Position numbers and translations under genes: made by a program. The notes beneath the pieces were generated by a model that searched no databases, was not told where the DNA came from, and was given only the letters and a program-made list of their open reading frames with translations. A stretch of 64,000 bases of DNA from Thraustochytrium sp. TN22 (taxonomy: Eukaryota > Sar > Bigyra > Thraustochytrida > Thraustochytriidae): contig JABLUY010000003.1 of the NCBI GenBank assembly GCA_013306675.1, forward strand, positions 194,896-258,895. Direction: 5' to 3'. Below, piece after piece: positions 1-10,800 of this stretch. Each line of letters begins with the position of its first letter. Position 1 is the first letter of the stretch.

Positions 1-217
1 AAGTTGTCAAGCAGTCCCTCCGTGCGACAGTGCGTCTTCGCCAAAGTCTCAACACAGCTCTGTCGTGCAACTGGAGCACGCGTTGCGCTGCCTGTGCAGG
101 CTCGTCACGCAATGCCATCTCTCTGGTTGCCTGGAAAAGAAGACTTATAATTTGTTGTTGTTGTCACCCAGCCTGCTCAGGCTGCAACGTGGAATGCAGT
201 GGCTACACAGCCTGCTC

Positions 218-1646
218 TCAGTAGGCGCCAACGACGCGCAAAAAGGGTGTGGCAGCCTCGAGGCGGCTGAGGGCGGCACGCAGCGCCTCGCTGTCGAGGG
301 CGTCGCTCTCGATCTCGCAGAAAAAGGCCACCTCAGAGGCGGCGCCGGAGGGCTGAGCGATGCTCTCGAGGCAGGAGAGGTTGACGGCGTCGAGCGCCTG
401 GAGCGCGTCCACTAATGAGCCGGGCTTGTGCGCGACGCCAAAGAAGGCAACAACGTGCGTCTTGCCCTCGCTGAGCGAGGACTCGACAGGGCTGATGACA
501 AAGTAGCGACCCCATCGCGACTCGTCCTGCGGGTCGACAAAGTGCACGAGGCCGCTCACCTTGAGGTTGGACTCGAGCAGCGCGCGCTGCGTCTCCTTGC
601 AAAAGCCGGTGGACGCGCGCTGGATGGGCACGAGACCGAAGCCAACCTGGTTGCGCGAGACGGCGAGGAAGGCCTCCTCGACCGTGGTGCAGCTCAGAAA
701 GTCGCCGTCCTTGACGTCCACGAAGCGCGTCTGCGCCGCCTGGCGCGCCAGGTCGTCGTCGGTCTCCACGATGGCCACCGCGGGCCGGTCCAGCCGCTGC
801 AGCAGATAGTCCACCTGGACGTCCTTGTTGAGCGGAATGAGGTAGTCGCGGTACAGGCGCGCGATGATGTCCGGCTTGACCTTGAAGGCGCTGTCCGCGC
901 CGCTGTCCGGCGCCGCGCCGTCCGTGCCGTAGCGCGACGCCTTGGTGCGGACGCGCTCCACCACGGCGTCCTCCACCTGCACGTTGGTCAGCGCCTCCAT
1001 GATGCCGGCAGCATCGTTGGCCGCAATCATCTGGCTGAAGCGCTCGCGCTCCGCCTGGAACTTGGCCTCCGCCACGAACTTGCCATAATGGATGCGCTTC
1101 GACAGCGCCTGCAGCACGGCGATATCCGCTGCGCAAGTCGAGCCGTACTCGCCGTCGTCCTCGGCCTCCTCCCCGACGCACAGCTCGTCCAGGATCTTGG
1201 ACACGTACACGTTGAAGACCTCCGCGTTGATGTTGATCAGGTTCGGCTTGAGCGGGCTCGCTTTGGGCGGCGCCGGCGCCACGCTGCGCGGCAGCAGGTC
1301 GCCAAAGAAGGCGTTCTCGTCGGGGCTGTTGTACCGCCCCAGCTTCGCGTGCAGCGACTCCGTCTCCTTGAGGAAGTGCTCCATGAAGCTCAGCTTGCCG
1401 CCCGCGCTCGCCTCGTCCAGCCCGCGCGCGTTCACGCGCGCGCGCAGCACCTCCGAGTCGCCGCGCGCATAGCACACCTTGTTGCGCGCGAACTGCGCGC
1501 GCTCGATCAAGGCAAAGATGATCGTCTCCTCCTGCCGGATCAGCGCGCCGCGAATGTCGCTCAGCTGTGCCGCCACCTCGCTCCCATCAGTCAGTCCACC
1601 GTCCCGGCTCGCACGCGCGCTGCGCGCGCCGCGCGCGCGTGCGCTG

Positions 1647-1677
<31 letters not shown>

Positions 1678-1850
1678 CGCAAGCAGCCGGGCCAGGCCAG
1701 GCCACTACTTCATCCGCCATGCCACGCCACGCCAGGCCGAGCGCGCGCAAGCAAAGGCGCAGCGCGCCTGCCCTTGCTGCCTTGCTGCCTGCCTGCCTGC
1801 CTGCCTTGCGCGCCGCTGCCGCCACGTACCTTGAGCGGGAGCGTCTCCAT
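218..1850 (-). CDS. Chorismate mutase (AroQ eukaryotic type) fused to vestigial prephenate dehydratase and ACT domain
   Basis: Converts chorismate to prephenate at the head of phenylalanine/tyrosine synthesis. Predicted as two exons, 1830-1850 (METLPLK) and 218-1576, giving 459 residues; the 253-base intron has a GTACGT donor and a CGAG acceptor and splices in phase 0. Residues 1-275 align by eye along the whole length with yeast Aro7: IRGALIRQEETIIF, NSPDE, SKRIHYGKFVAEAKFQ and the closing IPLNKDVQVDYLLQRL. About 100 residues follow that resemble only the second half of prephenate dehydratase (GFGLVPIQRASTGF), with the catalytic TRF motif replaced by GRY. An ACT domain closes the protein (HKPGSLVDAL, LESIAQP), the usual phenylalanine-sensing fold. 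Inference: mutase activity with allosteric control by an aromatic amino acid, but no dehydratase activity. The antisense strand is open for 468 codons, which is a composition effect. Confidence 0.88.
1577..1829 (-). other. Predicted intron of the chorismate mutase gene
   Basis: The intron starts GTACGT, has CTGACTGA as a plausible branch region and ends in CGAG. It removes a stretch whose translation is Arg/Ala/Gly-rich and unlike any chorismate mutase, and joins METLPLK to VAAQLSDIRG, which matches the normal start of the family. It contains two CTGC tetranucleotide runs (1648-1678 and about 1786-1804). The exon before it is only 21 bases. Confidence 0.75.
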
Positions 1851-2045
1851 CGTGCCGACCACTGCGAAGGCGCTTTGCGGCAGCTCCGGCCGCCACACAC
1901 ATCCACCACTGCCCACGCCTGCCGGGCTGCTCGGACGCAAGTACCGTGACCCGTATCATCTTCGAGCTCGAGCTGACTGCGAGTCAGGCGCTGGCGTCAG
2001 GCCATGGTAAACTTGAAGTCCGGCGGCTCTCTGTAGCTAAGCTAC

Positions 2046-4427
2046 TCAGCTGGCCGCTGGCGCTCCGTCCATGTCCATGTCCTCGTCGTTATCGTCGCTG
2101 AGGTCGAGACCGCCGAAGAGCGCCAAGTCAAGGTCTGTCTCACCTCGGGTCAGAGTTCGAGCAGGGGGCGCGGAGGCCGCCTCCTGCTCGAAGTTGCCAA
2201 AGAGGTCTGCTGCATCCGCGTCGGCAACATCCGCGTCGGCAACATCCGCGTCGGCAACATCCGCGTCAGCAGTCGGCGTGCTCGACTCGCGAAAACCGGG
2301 ACGGGCCAGGTTGGAGTCGAGGCGACGGCCTGCCAGCGGGGTCGGCGTCGTCATGCCAAAGTCGATGGCGTTCATGATGGCGTCCACCTCCAGCTCGCCA
2401 GGAGCGTTCATCGAAAACTCGTCCAGCGAGACTTCGCTTGCCTTGCTCGGCTTCTCCTCTTCCTCCTGCTGATCTTCGCCTCTGTGGACTGTCGCAACGC
2501 TTCGAGTAGGGCTGGTCGGCCCACGAGCGCTCCACATCGTCGACAGCTTGGGCTGCGCGAGCGGCGTCGGCGTCGTCATGCCAAAGTCGATGGCGTCCAT
2601 GATGGCGTCCACCTCCAGCTCACCCGGAGTGTTCATCGAAAATTCGCCCAGCAAGACTTCGCTTGCCTCGCTCGCGTTTTCCTCTTCCTCCTGCTGATCT
2701 TCGCCTTCGTGGACTGTCGCAACGCATCGTGTCGGGCTAGTCGGCCCGCGAGCGCCCCACATCGTTGGCAGCTTGGGCTGCGAGAGCGGCGTTGGCGTCG
2801 TCATGCTGAAGTCAATGTCGCCCATGATGTCCTCCACGTCCACGTCAGTCACGAGCGCGCTCAGGCCAAGCACGTCCTCTTCGGAGAGCTCCGTCTCAAA
2901 GCCCGGATTCGCCGACTCCGACTCTGTCTCCTCCGTCTTGGTCTCCTCTGTCTCGGTCTCTTCAACAGCGCCGATCGTTTTGCGTAGTATCTCAGGCTGC
3001 AACTCAATCGCAGGATCGGCAGCTCCATCCGTGGTTCGCTGTGAAGGCAGGGCGTCTTTTGGACTCCGGGCGACCGCAGACTCCACCTTGCCTTCCGATG
3101 CTGTCTCGGCGTCTTCCCTCCATTCATTGAGGTAGTGTGTTGTATTGCCGCCCTCCTCCTCCTCCTCCTCCTCTTCTTCTTCTCCTGACGTCCCTGCCGC
3201 CTTCACTCTCGACTCCTCCTCCTGGGCTCTTTCTTTTCCCATATCGGTTCCGAGCACAGCATTCTCCATGCGATCTTCCTCGAGCACATCTTCTGCCGCG
3301 CCCGAGTCCTGAGGCTGATACCCGGGTTTGTCCATGCGCACCCCCTCTGGATCATTCTCATCAGTGCGTGCGTCCCGCAGCACATCTTCATCCATGCGCA
3401 CGTCCTCGTCCTCCGCAGCAGAAGCAGGGAGGGCTGCAAGTGCTTCTGGAGAGCTTTGCCGCTTGCGGCGAATTCTTCCTTCTTGCTTCTCCAGCATGAC
3501 GTTGAAGGACGTATGGCTCCGCGTCAGAAAGGAAACGCGGTGCTTGCGAAGGTGACTCATCTGCTCCTGCCGCCAAGCAGCTGGCCGCAGATGTGCTTCC
3601 TTACGCGCCTGCGCTGCAGCCTCCTCAATCGTTGCCGCGACGACCTTGGCTCGCGCTCGCGTTGCGCGACCCTTGCTCTTCTTCTTGGCCCTTTTCTTGA
3701 CTGCTGCAGACTTCTTCAGCTTACCGTCTTCTGGCACCGGGGAGCGACAGGCCGCTTCGCGCCCGCGCCGCAACGCCGCCGATCCTGGCCGATTTCGGAC
3801 CTGATCTAGCTGCAGGCGGAAGCGCACGTCCTCCGGGATGGCCCTGGTTGCCCGCTTCGTTTGCAGGTCCTGCAGGGCGCCCACGACGGTCGCATTATTG
3901 CCCCAGCACTCGAGACGGCGCGGGCGAATCGGGCTGGACGACGCCTGACTGGAGTCCCGGAGCGACTCCAGCGACAGCAAGAGCGACATGGTATCATCGT
4001 AGACCGACTCGAGCTCACAGGCTTGAAAGCCCTTGCGCGCTTTCTCGTACGCGGTGGGATTCACGTCGTGCCGCAGAATGGGGATCTTGCTGATGGAGGG
4101 GCCTGCCTTGGTGCGCCGCAGCGCACAATAATTCGTGCTCGCGCGCTCAACGACCAGGTTTGGTTGCACGTGCACCTCGCTGCTCGCGGGGCGGCTCACC
4201 GGGCGTTGCCTCTTGGGTGCCGTCGTCCTGACTGCTGCAAAGGCCCCGGTGGCCGGCGGTGCCTGCCCAGTCTCCTGCCACTCTTCAAGCCAAAGTTTGG
4301 CTCGTAGCAGCGACATCGGGTGGCCCACGGCGGCCGCGCCCGGCGACTTCATGCAACCGGGCGTCGCAAGCAGCTCCGCGCACGCGACCACTTGCGGCGG
4401 GCACCCGCGCCACGCCAATTCAGGCAT
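2046..4427 (-). CDS. Unrecognised acidic repeat protein, 793 residues
   Basis: I do not recognise a family. The N-terminal third has mixed composition and may fold (residues about 30-220, including ILRHDVNPTAYEKARKGF). Residues about 245-275 are a Lys/Arg-rich patch that could act as a nuclear signal (VKKRAKKKSKGRATRARAK). A long acidic middle follows, with a Glu run around residue 420. The C-terminal part holds three copies of a segment of about 75 residues, each carrying an IDFxMTTPTPL core followed by QPKL.TMW.ARGPTSPTR in the first two. After them comes a DADVA repeat encoded by a 15-base tandem repeat at 2212-2272. The TP and SP dipeptides could be phosphorylation sites. The start is the first ATG of the frame. 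A nuclear, largely disordered protein is only a guess. Confidence 0.7.
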   Translation of the reverse strand: MPELAWRGCPPQVVACAELLATPGCMKSPGAAAVGHPMSLLRAKLWLEEWQETGQAPPATGAFAAVRTTAPKRQRPVSRPASSEVHVQPNLVVERASTNYCALRRTKAGPSISKIPILRHDVNPTAYEKARKGFQACELESVYDDTMSLLLSLESLRDSSQASSSPIRPRRLECWGNNATVVGALQDLQTKRATRAIPEDVRFRLQLDQVRNRPGSAALRRGREAACRSPVPEDGKLKKSAAVKKRAKKKSKGRATRARAKVVAATIEEAAAQARKEAHLRPAAWRQEQMSHLRKHRVSFLTRSHTSFNVMLEKQEGRIRRKRQSSPEALAALPASAAEDEDVRMDEDVLRDARTDENDPEGVRMDKPGYQPQDSGAAEDVLEEDRMENAVLGTDMGKERAQEEESRVKAAGTSGEEEEEEEEEEGGNTTHYLNEWREDAETASEGKVESAVARSPKDALPSQRTTDGAADPAIELQPEILRKTIGAVEETETEETKTEETESESANPGFETELSEEDVLGLSALVTDVDVEDIMGDIDFSMTTPTPLSQPKLPTMWGARGPTSPTRCVATVHEGEDQQEEEENASEASEVLLGEFSMNTPGELEVDAIMDAIDFGMTTPTPLAQPKLSTMWSARGPTSPTRSVATVHRGEDQQEEEEKPSKASEVSLDEFSMNAPGELEVDAIMNAIDFGMTTPTPLAGRRLDSNLARPGFRESSTPTADADVADADVADADVADADAADLFGNFEQEAASAPPARTLTRGETDLDLALFGGLDLSDDNDEDMDMDGAPAAS
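2212..2840 (-). repeat. In-gene repeats: 15-base units and about 226-base units
   Basis: Four copies of a 15-base unit (ATCCGCGTCGGCAAC on the plus strand) lie at 2212-2272 and encode DADVA units. A much longer unit recurs with its TTPTP core at about 2336, 2562 and 2786, a spacing near 226 bases, so it preserves the frame. The two distal copies are the most alike. Confidence 0.8.
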
Positions 4428-4804
4428 TGCGGCGCAGCGCCACTAGCGGCGGCGCGCGGCGGCGCATGCTCCGCCGGCGCGACGCTCGTGGTTCGCATTT
4501 CTAGGGGTGTGTGCGATGCGCGTACCCCCCCAACTCACTGTCAGGCTTGTAACTACCTCAGTGCGCGTCACTGGCAGTGCTGCAGACGCCTGCCAGTGTA
4601 GACTTGGACTGAGGGGCGCTTCGAGGCCCGGGAGAGGATTTCGGCTGTGTCAGAGGCGCTGAAAGTCAGCTTGGGCCGAACATGAGTGTTGAGCTGTAGA
4701 TTACGCCAGCTTGGGCCGAGAATAAATGTCGAGCTGTGCCAGTGGGTTACGTACGCGGCAGCGCGAAGTTGCAGTGTCATTGTCATTGTGGCACACAGGT
4801 TAGA
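4428..4804. other. Intergenic spacer with two short repeats
   Basis: Lies upstream of the acidic repeat gene and downstream of the synthetase, both on the minus strand. It holds an inverted repeat CACTGGCAG/CTGCCAGTG (4569-4577 and 4590-4598) and an imperfect 40-base direct repeat starting CAGCTTGGGCCGA at 4668 and 4708. I see no gene. Confidence 0.6.
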
Positions 4805-7800
4805 CTACTCAAAGGTAAAAAAGTCGGTGTCTTGGGCCGGTGGCGCGAGAAACCCGTTCCTGATCATGCAGTCGAGGTTGACGCGACAGAGCTCGTCCAA
4901 GGGGGGGTAGTCCACGTCGATCAGCGGGCTCACTTCAAAATCGAGCCGGCAGTCTGGTTGCATGGCGTCAGCGTCCGGGGCGAACATAGGCAAGAGCGGG
5001 TGCAACGCGTTGGCAGGCTGCTCGATCTCGCTCTCGGCAACCTGGCGCCGCGTGGGTGGCAGCTGAGGCTTGGACGCGGCAGCGCTGGGCTTCTCAGGCA
5101 TGCCAGACGGGGTGGTCGACCGGCGCGGACTGGGAGAGATCCCGCGATGATGCAAGGGCCCATTCTGCATGGAAAGCGGCCGCGCAGTTGCCGAAACCTG
5201 CATGGGCGTGGACGCGCCCATGCCGCTCGAGGCCTGTACAAGCGAAGCCGAGGCGTGGGCCCCACGACGCGGGGCTGAAAGGGGCGCCGAAGTGGTTTGC
5301 TGCAGCCCAACCGGCGACTCCCCGTCGCTGCTGTGCTCCTGATGCCGGCCCAGCTGGGCCAGATCCTGCCGGTGCGCGCCACTTCCCTCGAGATACACTT
5401 GGTGTTCCTCATCTTGGTGGTGGTGGTGTTGCTGCTGCTGCTGCTGCTGCTGATGCTCTTGGTGTTGCTGCTCTTGCTGCTGCTCGTGCTGCTGCTGCTG
5501 CGACCGACGTTGCTGACGCTTCGACGAGCCCTTGCCGACGGCGGAGGCTTGCTCCTTGACTGCGCGGAGCAGGCGAGCGCGCCAGTCTGCATAGGGCAGG
5601 AGCTCGCAGGTATAGCCGACGGAAGCGACCCAGTCAAAGTACTGCGGCAGGTACCACGGGTCGGGATGGCACATGTTGAAGGCCTTGCCGAAGACTCTGG
5701 AGGGTGCCTCCGCGTGGAGAAGCAAATTTAGCATGGCGCGCGCCACGTAATCGACCGGATTCATGTCCATGACCCAGTCCAGGACGGGCGCCGCCTGCAC
5801 TTGGAGGCAGCCCTTGAGGAAGATGCACATGAAGTCACTAAAGCTCGCCATGCCAGTGACGGAGTGCCCGGTGATGCGGCCCGGCCGAAAGATACACGCA
5901 GGCAGGCCGCGCCGCTGTGCCTCGCGTACCAGGTGCTCCGACACCCACTTGGTCTGCGCGTAGCCCTCCAGCTTGTGCAGATCCCGGACGTCGGCAAGAG
6001 GCCCATTCTCGTCAAAGTGCACAGTCCGCCGAGTTGCGCCACCGAGGGCAGGGTCCCCCTCTTCGTGCTGATCGTCCGCGTCCGGCGGCGCAAAGACCGA
6101 GAGCGTGGACACGTGCATGAGCCAGATGTTACGGTCAGCGCGCGCGCACGCCAAACGAATCACCTCCTGCGTGCCGCCCACGTTCACCGAGCGCAACATC
6201 TTGTATGGGAAGAGAGAGTGTACGTAGGCGCCGGCGTGCACGATGACATCGATCTCCTGTGCGAGGCGCTCAAAGTCGTGCTCCGCCATGCCAAAGTGGG
6301 ACTGGCCCAGGTTCCCGCGCAGCACGAGCAAGCGGTGACGTGGCGCGCCGGCGCTCTGCGAGCCTGCCCAGTCCAGGTGCGAGTCCTCGAAGCTACCCAT
6401 GCTCGGCATGGATTCCTCCGAGTAAATATTGAACTTGACAAAGGTGTCGCGCAGGCGCGTGAGCGCGCTCGCCTCCGAGTCGGCGCGCACCAGGCAGAGC
6501 ACGGTCAGATCCGGCCGGCTCTCTGCCAGGGTGTCCACGAGCTGCTGGATGAAGAAGGCGCCCAGGAACCCGGTGCAGCCCGTCACCAGCACGCGCGTCC
6601 ATGGCTCGTCCGCAAAGGCATCCTGAGCGTCGGCAGCTGCGCGCGGCACAATCTCCTCCGGCAACAGGCACTCCGCCTCAACGTCGAAGCCCACGCCGTA
6701 AATGCCGCTGCTGCTGTTGACGCTCGTGGAGGCGGCCGGCCCGCCGGTGTCTGCTTCGGGCGTCGGCGTCGCGTTTTGGCGGCCAGGGCTCTCCGCGGAT
6801 TCCTTGCGCACTGCGACGGCCGCGGCCATGCCCTCGATGGTGGGATCCTCGAAAAAGGCCGCAATGGGCAAGTCCACGCCGAGCGTCTCGCCGACCATAG
6901 CGAGGAGCTGAGTAGCCGCTAGGGAGTGCCCCCCGAGGTCGAAGAAGTTGTCGTGGATGCTAATGGACTGCAGCCCGAGCGTCTCCTTCCACAGATTCGC
7001 AATGACGACCTCCTCCATGGACCGCGGCTGCACCACGGCGCGCAGCGCCTGGCCGTGCACGTCCATGGCAGTCTCGTCGGGCGGCTTTAGCGCGCGCCGG
7101 TCGACCTTGCCGTTCGCCGTGATGGGCAGCTCTGGCAAGAACACCCAGGCCACCGGCACCATGTGCGCCGGCAGCTTGTCCTTGACCAGGCTTTGCAGCT
7201 CGTGAATGCGCTCCACCTCGCTCGCGGGCACCGCGACCGGGCCCTCCTCGCTCCCGACGTCGCTGTCAAAGCCCATGTCCGGCTCCGCAGCCACCACGTA
7301 CGCGCATAGGCGCTGCTGGCCCGGCGTGTCCTCGCGCGCCAGCACGCAGACATCAGCGACGATGGGGTGCTGCTTGAGCACGGACTCAATCTCTCCGAGC
7401 TCCACGCGCATGCCGCGGATCTTGACCTGGAAGTCGACGCGGCCGATGAAGTCGATGTTGCCATCGCGCCGGAACCGCACGCGGTCGCCCGTGCGGTACA
7501 GGCGCGAGCCGCGCAGGTAGGCTAGCTCGGGCGCCGCGGCTATGGCGGCCGCCAGTGTGGGCGGCATCTGCACGAAGCGCTCCGCCGTGAGGTCGGCGCG
7601 GCCAAAGTAGCCCTCCGCGAGACCTGGCCCCGCGATGCAGAGCTCGCCGGCCACGAGCGCCGGCACGGGCTCCAGCACATCGTCCAGCACGAAAGCTGCA
7701 AAGTTGTCGAGCGGGCGTCCGATGAAGGGCGTCAGCACCGCGTCGCGCGACGACCGCGCCAGCAGGCCGTTCACCGTGAAAAGCGTGCACATGATCGTAC

Positions 7801-10800
7801 CCTCGGACGGCCCGTAGTGGTTATCGAGCCGAAAGGGCACGCGCGAAAGCGCCTGGCGTGAGACGTGCAGCTTGTCACCGCCGCCGTAGACGACGCGCAG
7901 GCTCGCAGGCCACGAGCCCTTGTCGGTGCTGCAGACGCGCAGAAAAACCTCCAGCAGCGGCGTTGGTAGCAGCGAGACCGTGATGCGCTCATCGTGCAGC
8001 CAGGCACGCAGCGCGCCAAGGTCCCGCTTCACATCCTCGTCCACCACGTGCACCGAGGCGCCGACCGAGAGGAAGGGCCAGATCTCAAGACCGACCGGGT
8101 CGAAGGCCGAGCCCACCAGCTGCGACGCACGGTCGCGGCTCGACAGCCCGTACTCGCGCACGTGCCAGCTCACCAGATTCACCATGGACCGATGCTGCAC
8201 CAGAACGCCCTTGGGCTGGCCTGTGCTCCCCGAGGTATAGATCATGTACAGCGCGCTGCGCGAGCCGCGCCACTGCTGCGCGTTGGAGCCCCACGAGGAC
8301 GAGTGCGGCGGCGGCAGGTTCGCCACGGCGCGCGTGGGCCGGCACGCCTTCTCCATCTTGGACAGCACGTGCTCCCAACGCAGGTCCACGGGTAGAATGA
8401 CGAGCTCCGACGGCATGTTGAGCTCAGAAAAGCTGCCCAAAATGCCCAGCGACGCGCGGTCGCACAGAAGCACCTGCATGGCAGAGTCGTGACACACGTA
8501 CGAGACGCGCTCCTCGGGCCACGCCACGTCCATGGGCACGTACACGCCTCCAGCTTTGGCCACGGCCAGCATGCAGAGCACAAGGGTGGGCGACCGCCCC
8601 ATGTAGAGGCCCACGTTGCTGGACGGCTCCACGCGGCAACGGGACCGCAGGTACCGCGCCAGGACGTTGGCGCGCGCGTTCAGCTCGCCGTACGTCCACA
8701 CGCGGCCGCGCCAGCTCACGGCGCTGGCCATCGGCGTCGCGTGCGCGCACGCCTCGAAGAGCTGGTGCACGCAGCTCGACTCGTCAAAGGTGCGGCCCGT
8801 ATCATTCCACGTGTGCAGCATCAGTTTCTTCTCCGCCTCCGACAGCAGCGGCAGGCCGTAGTAGAGCGCCTTCGGGTCCTCGATGCTTCCACGCACCAGC
8901 TGCTGCAGGTGGCCGGCGAGGCGAACGATTGTCTCCTGCGCGAAAAGCTTGGTTTTGTACTGCAGCGCGGCGTGCAGGGTGCCGCCAGTCTTGCCGGCTC
9001 CTTCTGCCTTGGTTACAATGAGCTGCAGGTCGTACGGCGAGGCCTCCTGCACGATGTCGCGCCGCAAGCTCAGCCGGAGATGCGCGCCAGCCTCCACGGT
9101 CTCCCCGGCCTCGAGGCGCGCGAGCGAGGGCGCGCCGTGCGCGTCTGTCGCAAAGGACTGGTTGAGCGAAAGTAGCACCTGGAAGATCGGGCTACGGCCC
9201 GCATTGCGGTGCGATGCGAGCTTCTCCACGAGCATGGCGAAAGGGTACTCCTGATGCTCAAAGGCCGCCAGCACCACGGTACGCGCCTGACGCACAAGGC
9301 TGCGAAAGTTGTCCTCCTTGCTGACGTGCATGCGTAGCACTACCATGTTGGTGATGTTGCCCACGGTGCGATCCATTTCTGGCATGGTGCGGCACGCCAT
9401 GGGTGTGCCGATAAGGATGTCTTCCTTGCCCGTGTACCGGAAGAGCAGACCGGCGTAGAACGCGACGAGCGCCATGAAGAGCGTTGCGCGCTCGAGATGC
9501 AGAATCTCCTGTAGACGCGCCATGTCGCCAGCACCCAAGTCGAAAAAGTGCCAGGCGCCGTCCCGCGTGCCGGCGTCGCCCGCCTCCGCACCCTTGCCCT
9601 CGCCCTCTGCTGGGCCGTCGGACTCCATTGGAAGGTCAAGCGACGCCTCGTGGCCGGCCAGCTGGCGCTGCCAGAAGCTCCACAGACGGTTGCCCGTGGA
9701 CGAGTTCATTTCCTCCTTTTGCAGCTTGGCAAACTCAGCCACCGTCATCATGGCGGCATCGGCCGCCTCCGGCGAGCGCTTCGCCAGCGCCCGGTCATAC
9801 AGGCCGCCGAAATCCTCCAGGAGAACGTCCAGTGACCAGCCGTCCATGGCGATGTGGTGCGCAGTCACCAGCAGCACCGGCTGGCGGTGCGTGTCCATGT
9901 ACAGCCGCGCGCGAAAGGGCGCGGCGCCGCGCAGGTCCCAGGGCCGGTGCAGCTCGGCGCGCAACGCTGCGCTCAGGTCCTCCTCCGAAGCCTCCGGTTC
10001 GGTGCGGGCAACAAAGTCCACCGCGTTAGCATGCGCGTGCTCAGGACGCGGCTGGTCCTCGCGCAGGGGCGGGTAGATGACCTGGTACGGCATGCCGTTC
10101 TCCTCGTCGTACAACGTCCGCAGCGACGGGTGGCGGTTTACGAGCTCCTGCAGTGCGCAGCGCAGGGCGGCAACCTGAACCTCCTCCGGCTCCGCGGCCT
10201 CGCTGCCCCCCGCGCCGCTCTCCAGCGTGCAGCACAGGTGCACGACAAAGTCCACGCGCTTCGGGTCCATCTTGTGCATGAACCACAGCGACTGCTGGTT
10301 GTACGACAACACGCAAACCTCCGCGGCGGCACTGGTAGCTGTCGTCTTGCTGCTGCCGGCCGCAGAAATAATGCCTGTGGCCGCCGCTGCGCCCCGCGCC
10401 TCGGACTGATGCTGGAAGCGCCGCTGCAGCGCCTGCTGGCCCAACATGCTGCCGGACCACATGGGCGTGTGGGCCATTTGCAGCGGTGCCGCGACCGCCA
10501 GCTCGCGGTCGCTCCCGCGGCGCGACGAGGACATCAGGCGGCTCGGCTCGCGGCTGAGGCGGGCATCCTCGGACGGCGGAGACATCTGGTCCGATGAGGG
10601 CGTCTGATGCTCCCGCACGCGCCGAAGCGTGGAGGAGGTGTGGGAGGAGGAAAACAGGCTGCGCGAGGCTTCGAGCGAGGGCGCAGGCGCACGTCGCGGC
10701 GACCGCCGCTCCTGCATCCACTCGCTGATTGGGTTGTCCCGGTAGCTGGAGGACAGCATGGAGCTGGCGGCCATCTTGGTGGCCCCGATAGAGCTGGCGG

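Noticed and set aside
1-217. Possible gene fragment at the left edge
   Set aside because: Only short frames with no family resemblance; treated as the 3' flank of the chorismate mutase gene.
428-1834. 468-codon plus-strand frame opposite the chorismate mutase
   Set aside because: Antisense shadow of a GC-rich gene; the minus strand matches a known enzyme over its whole length.
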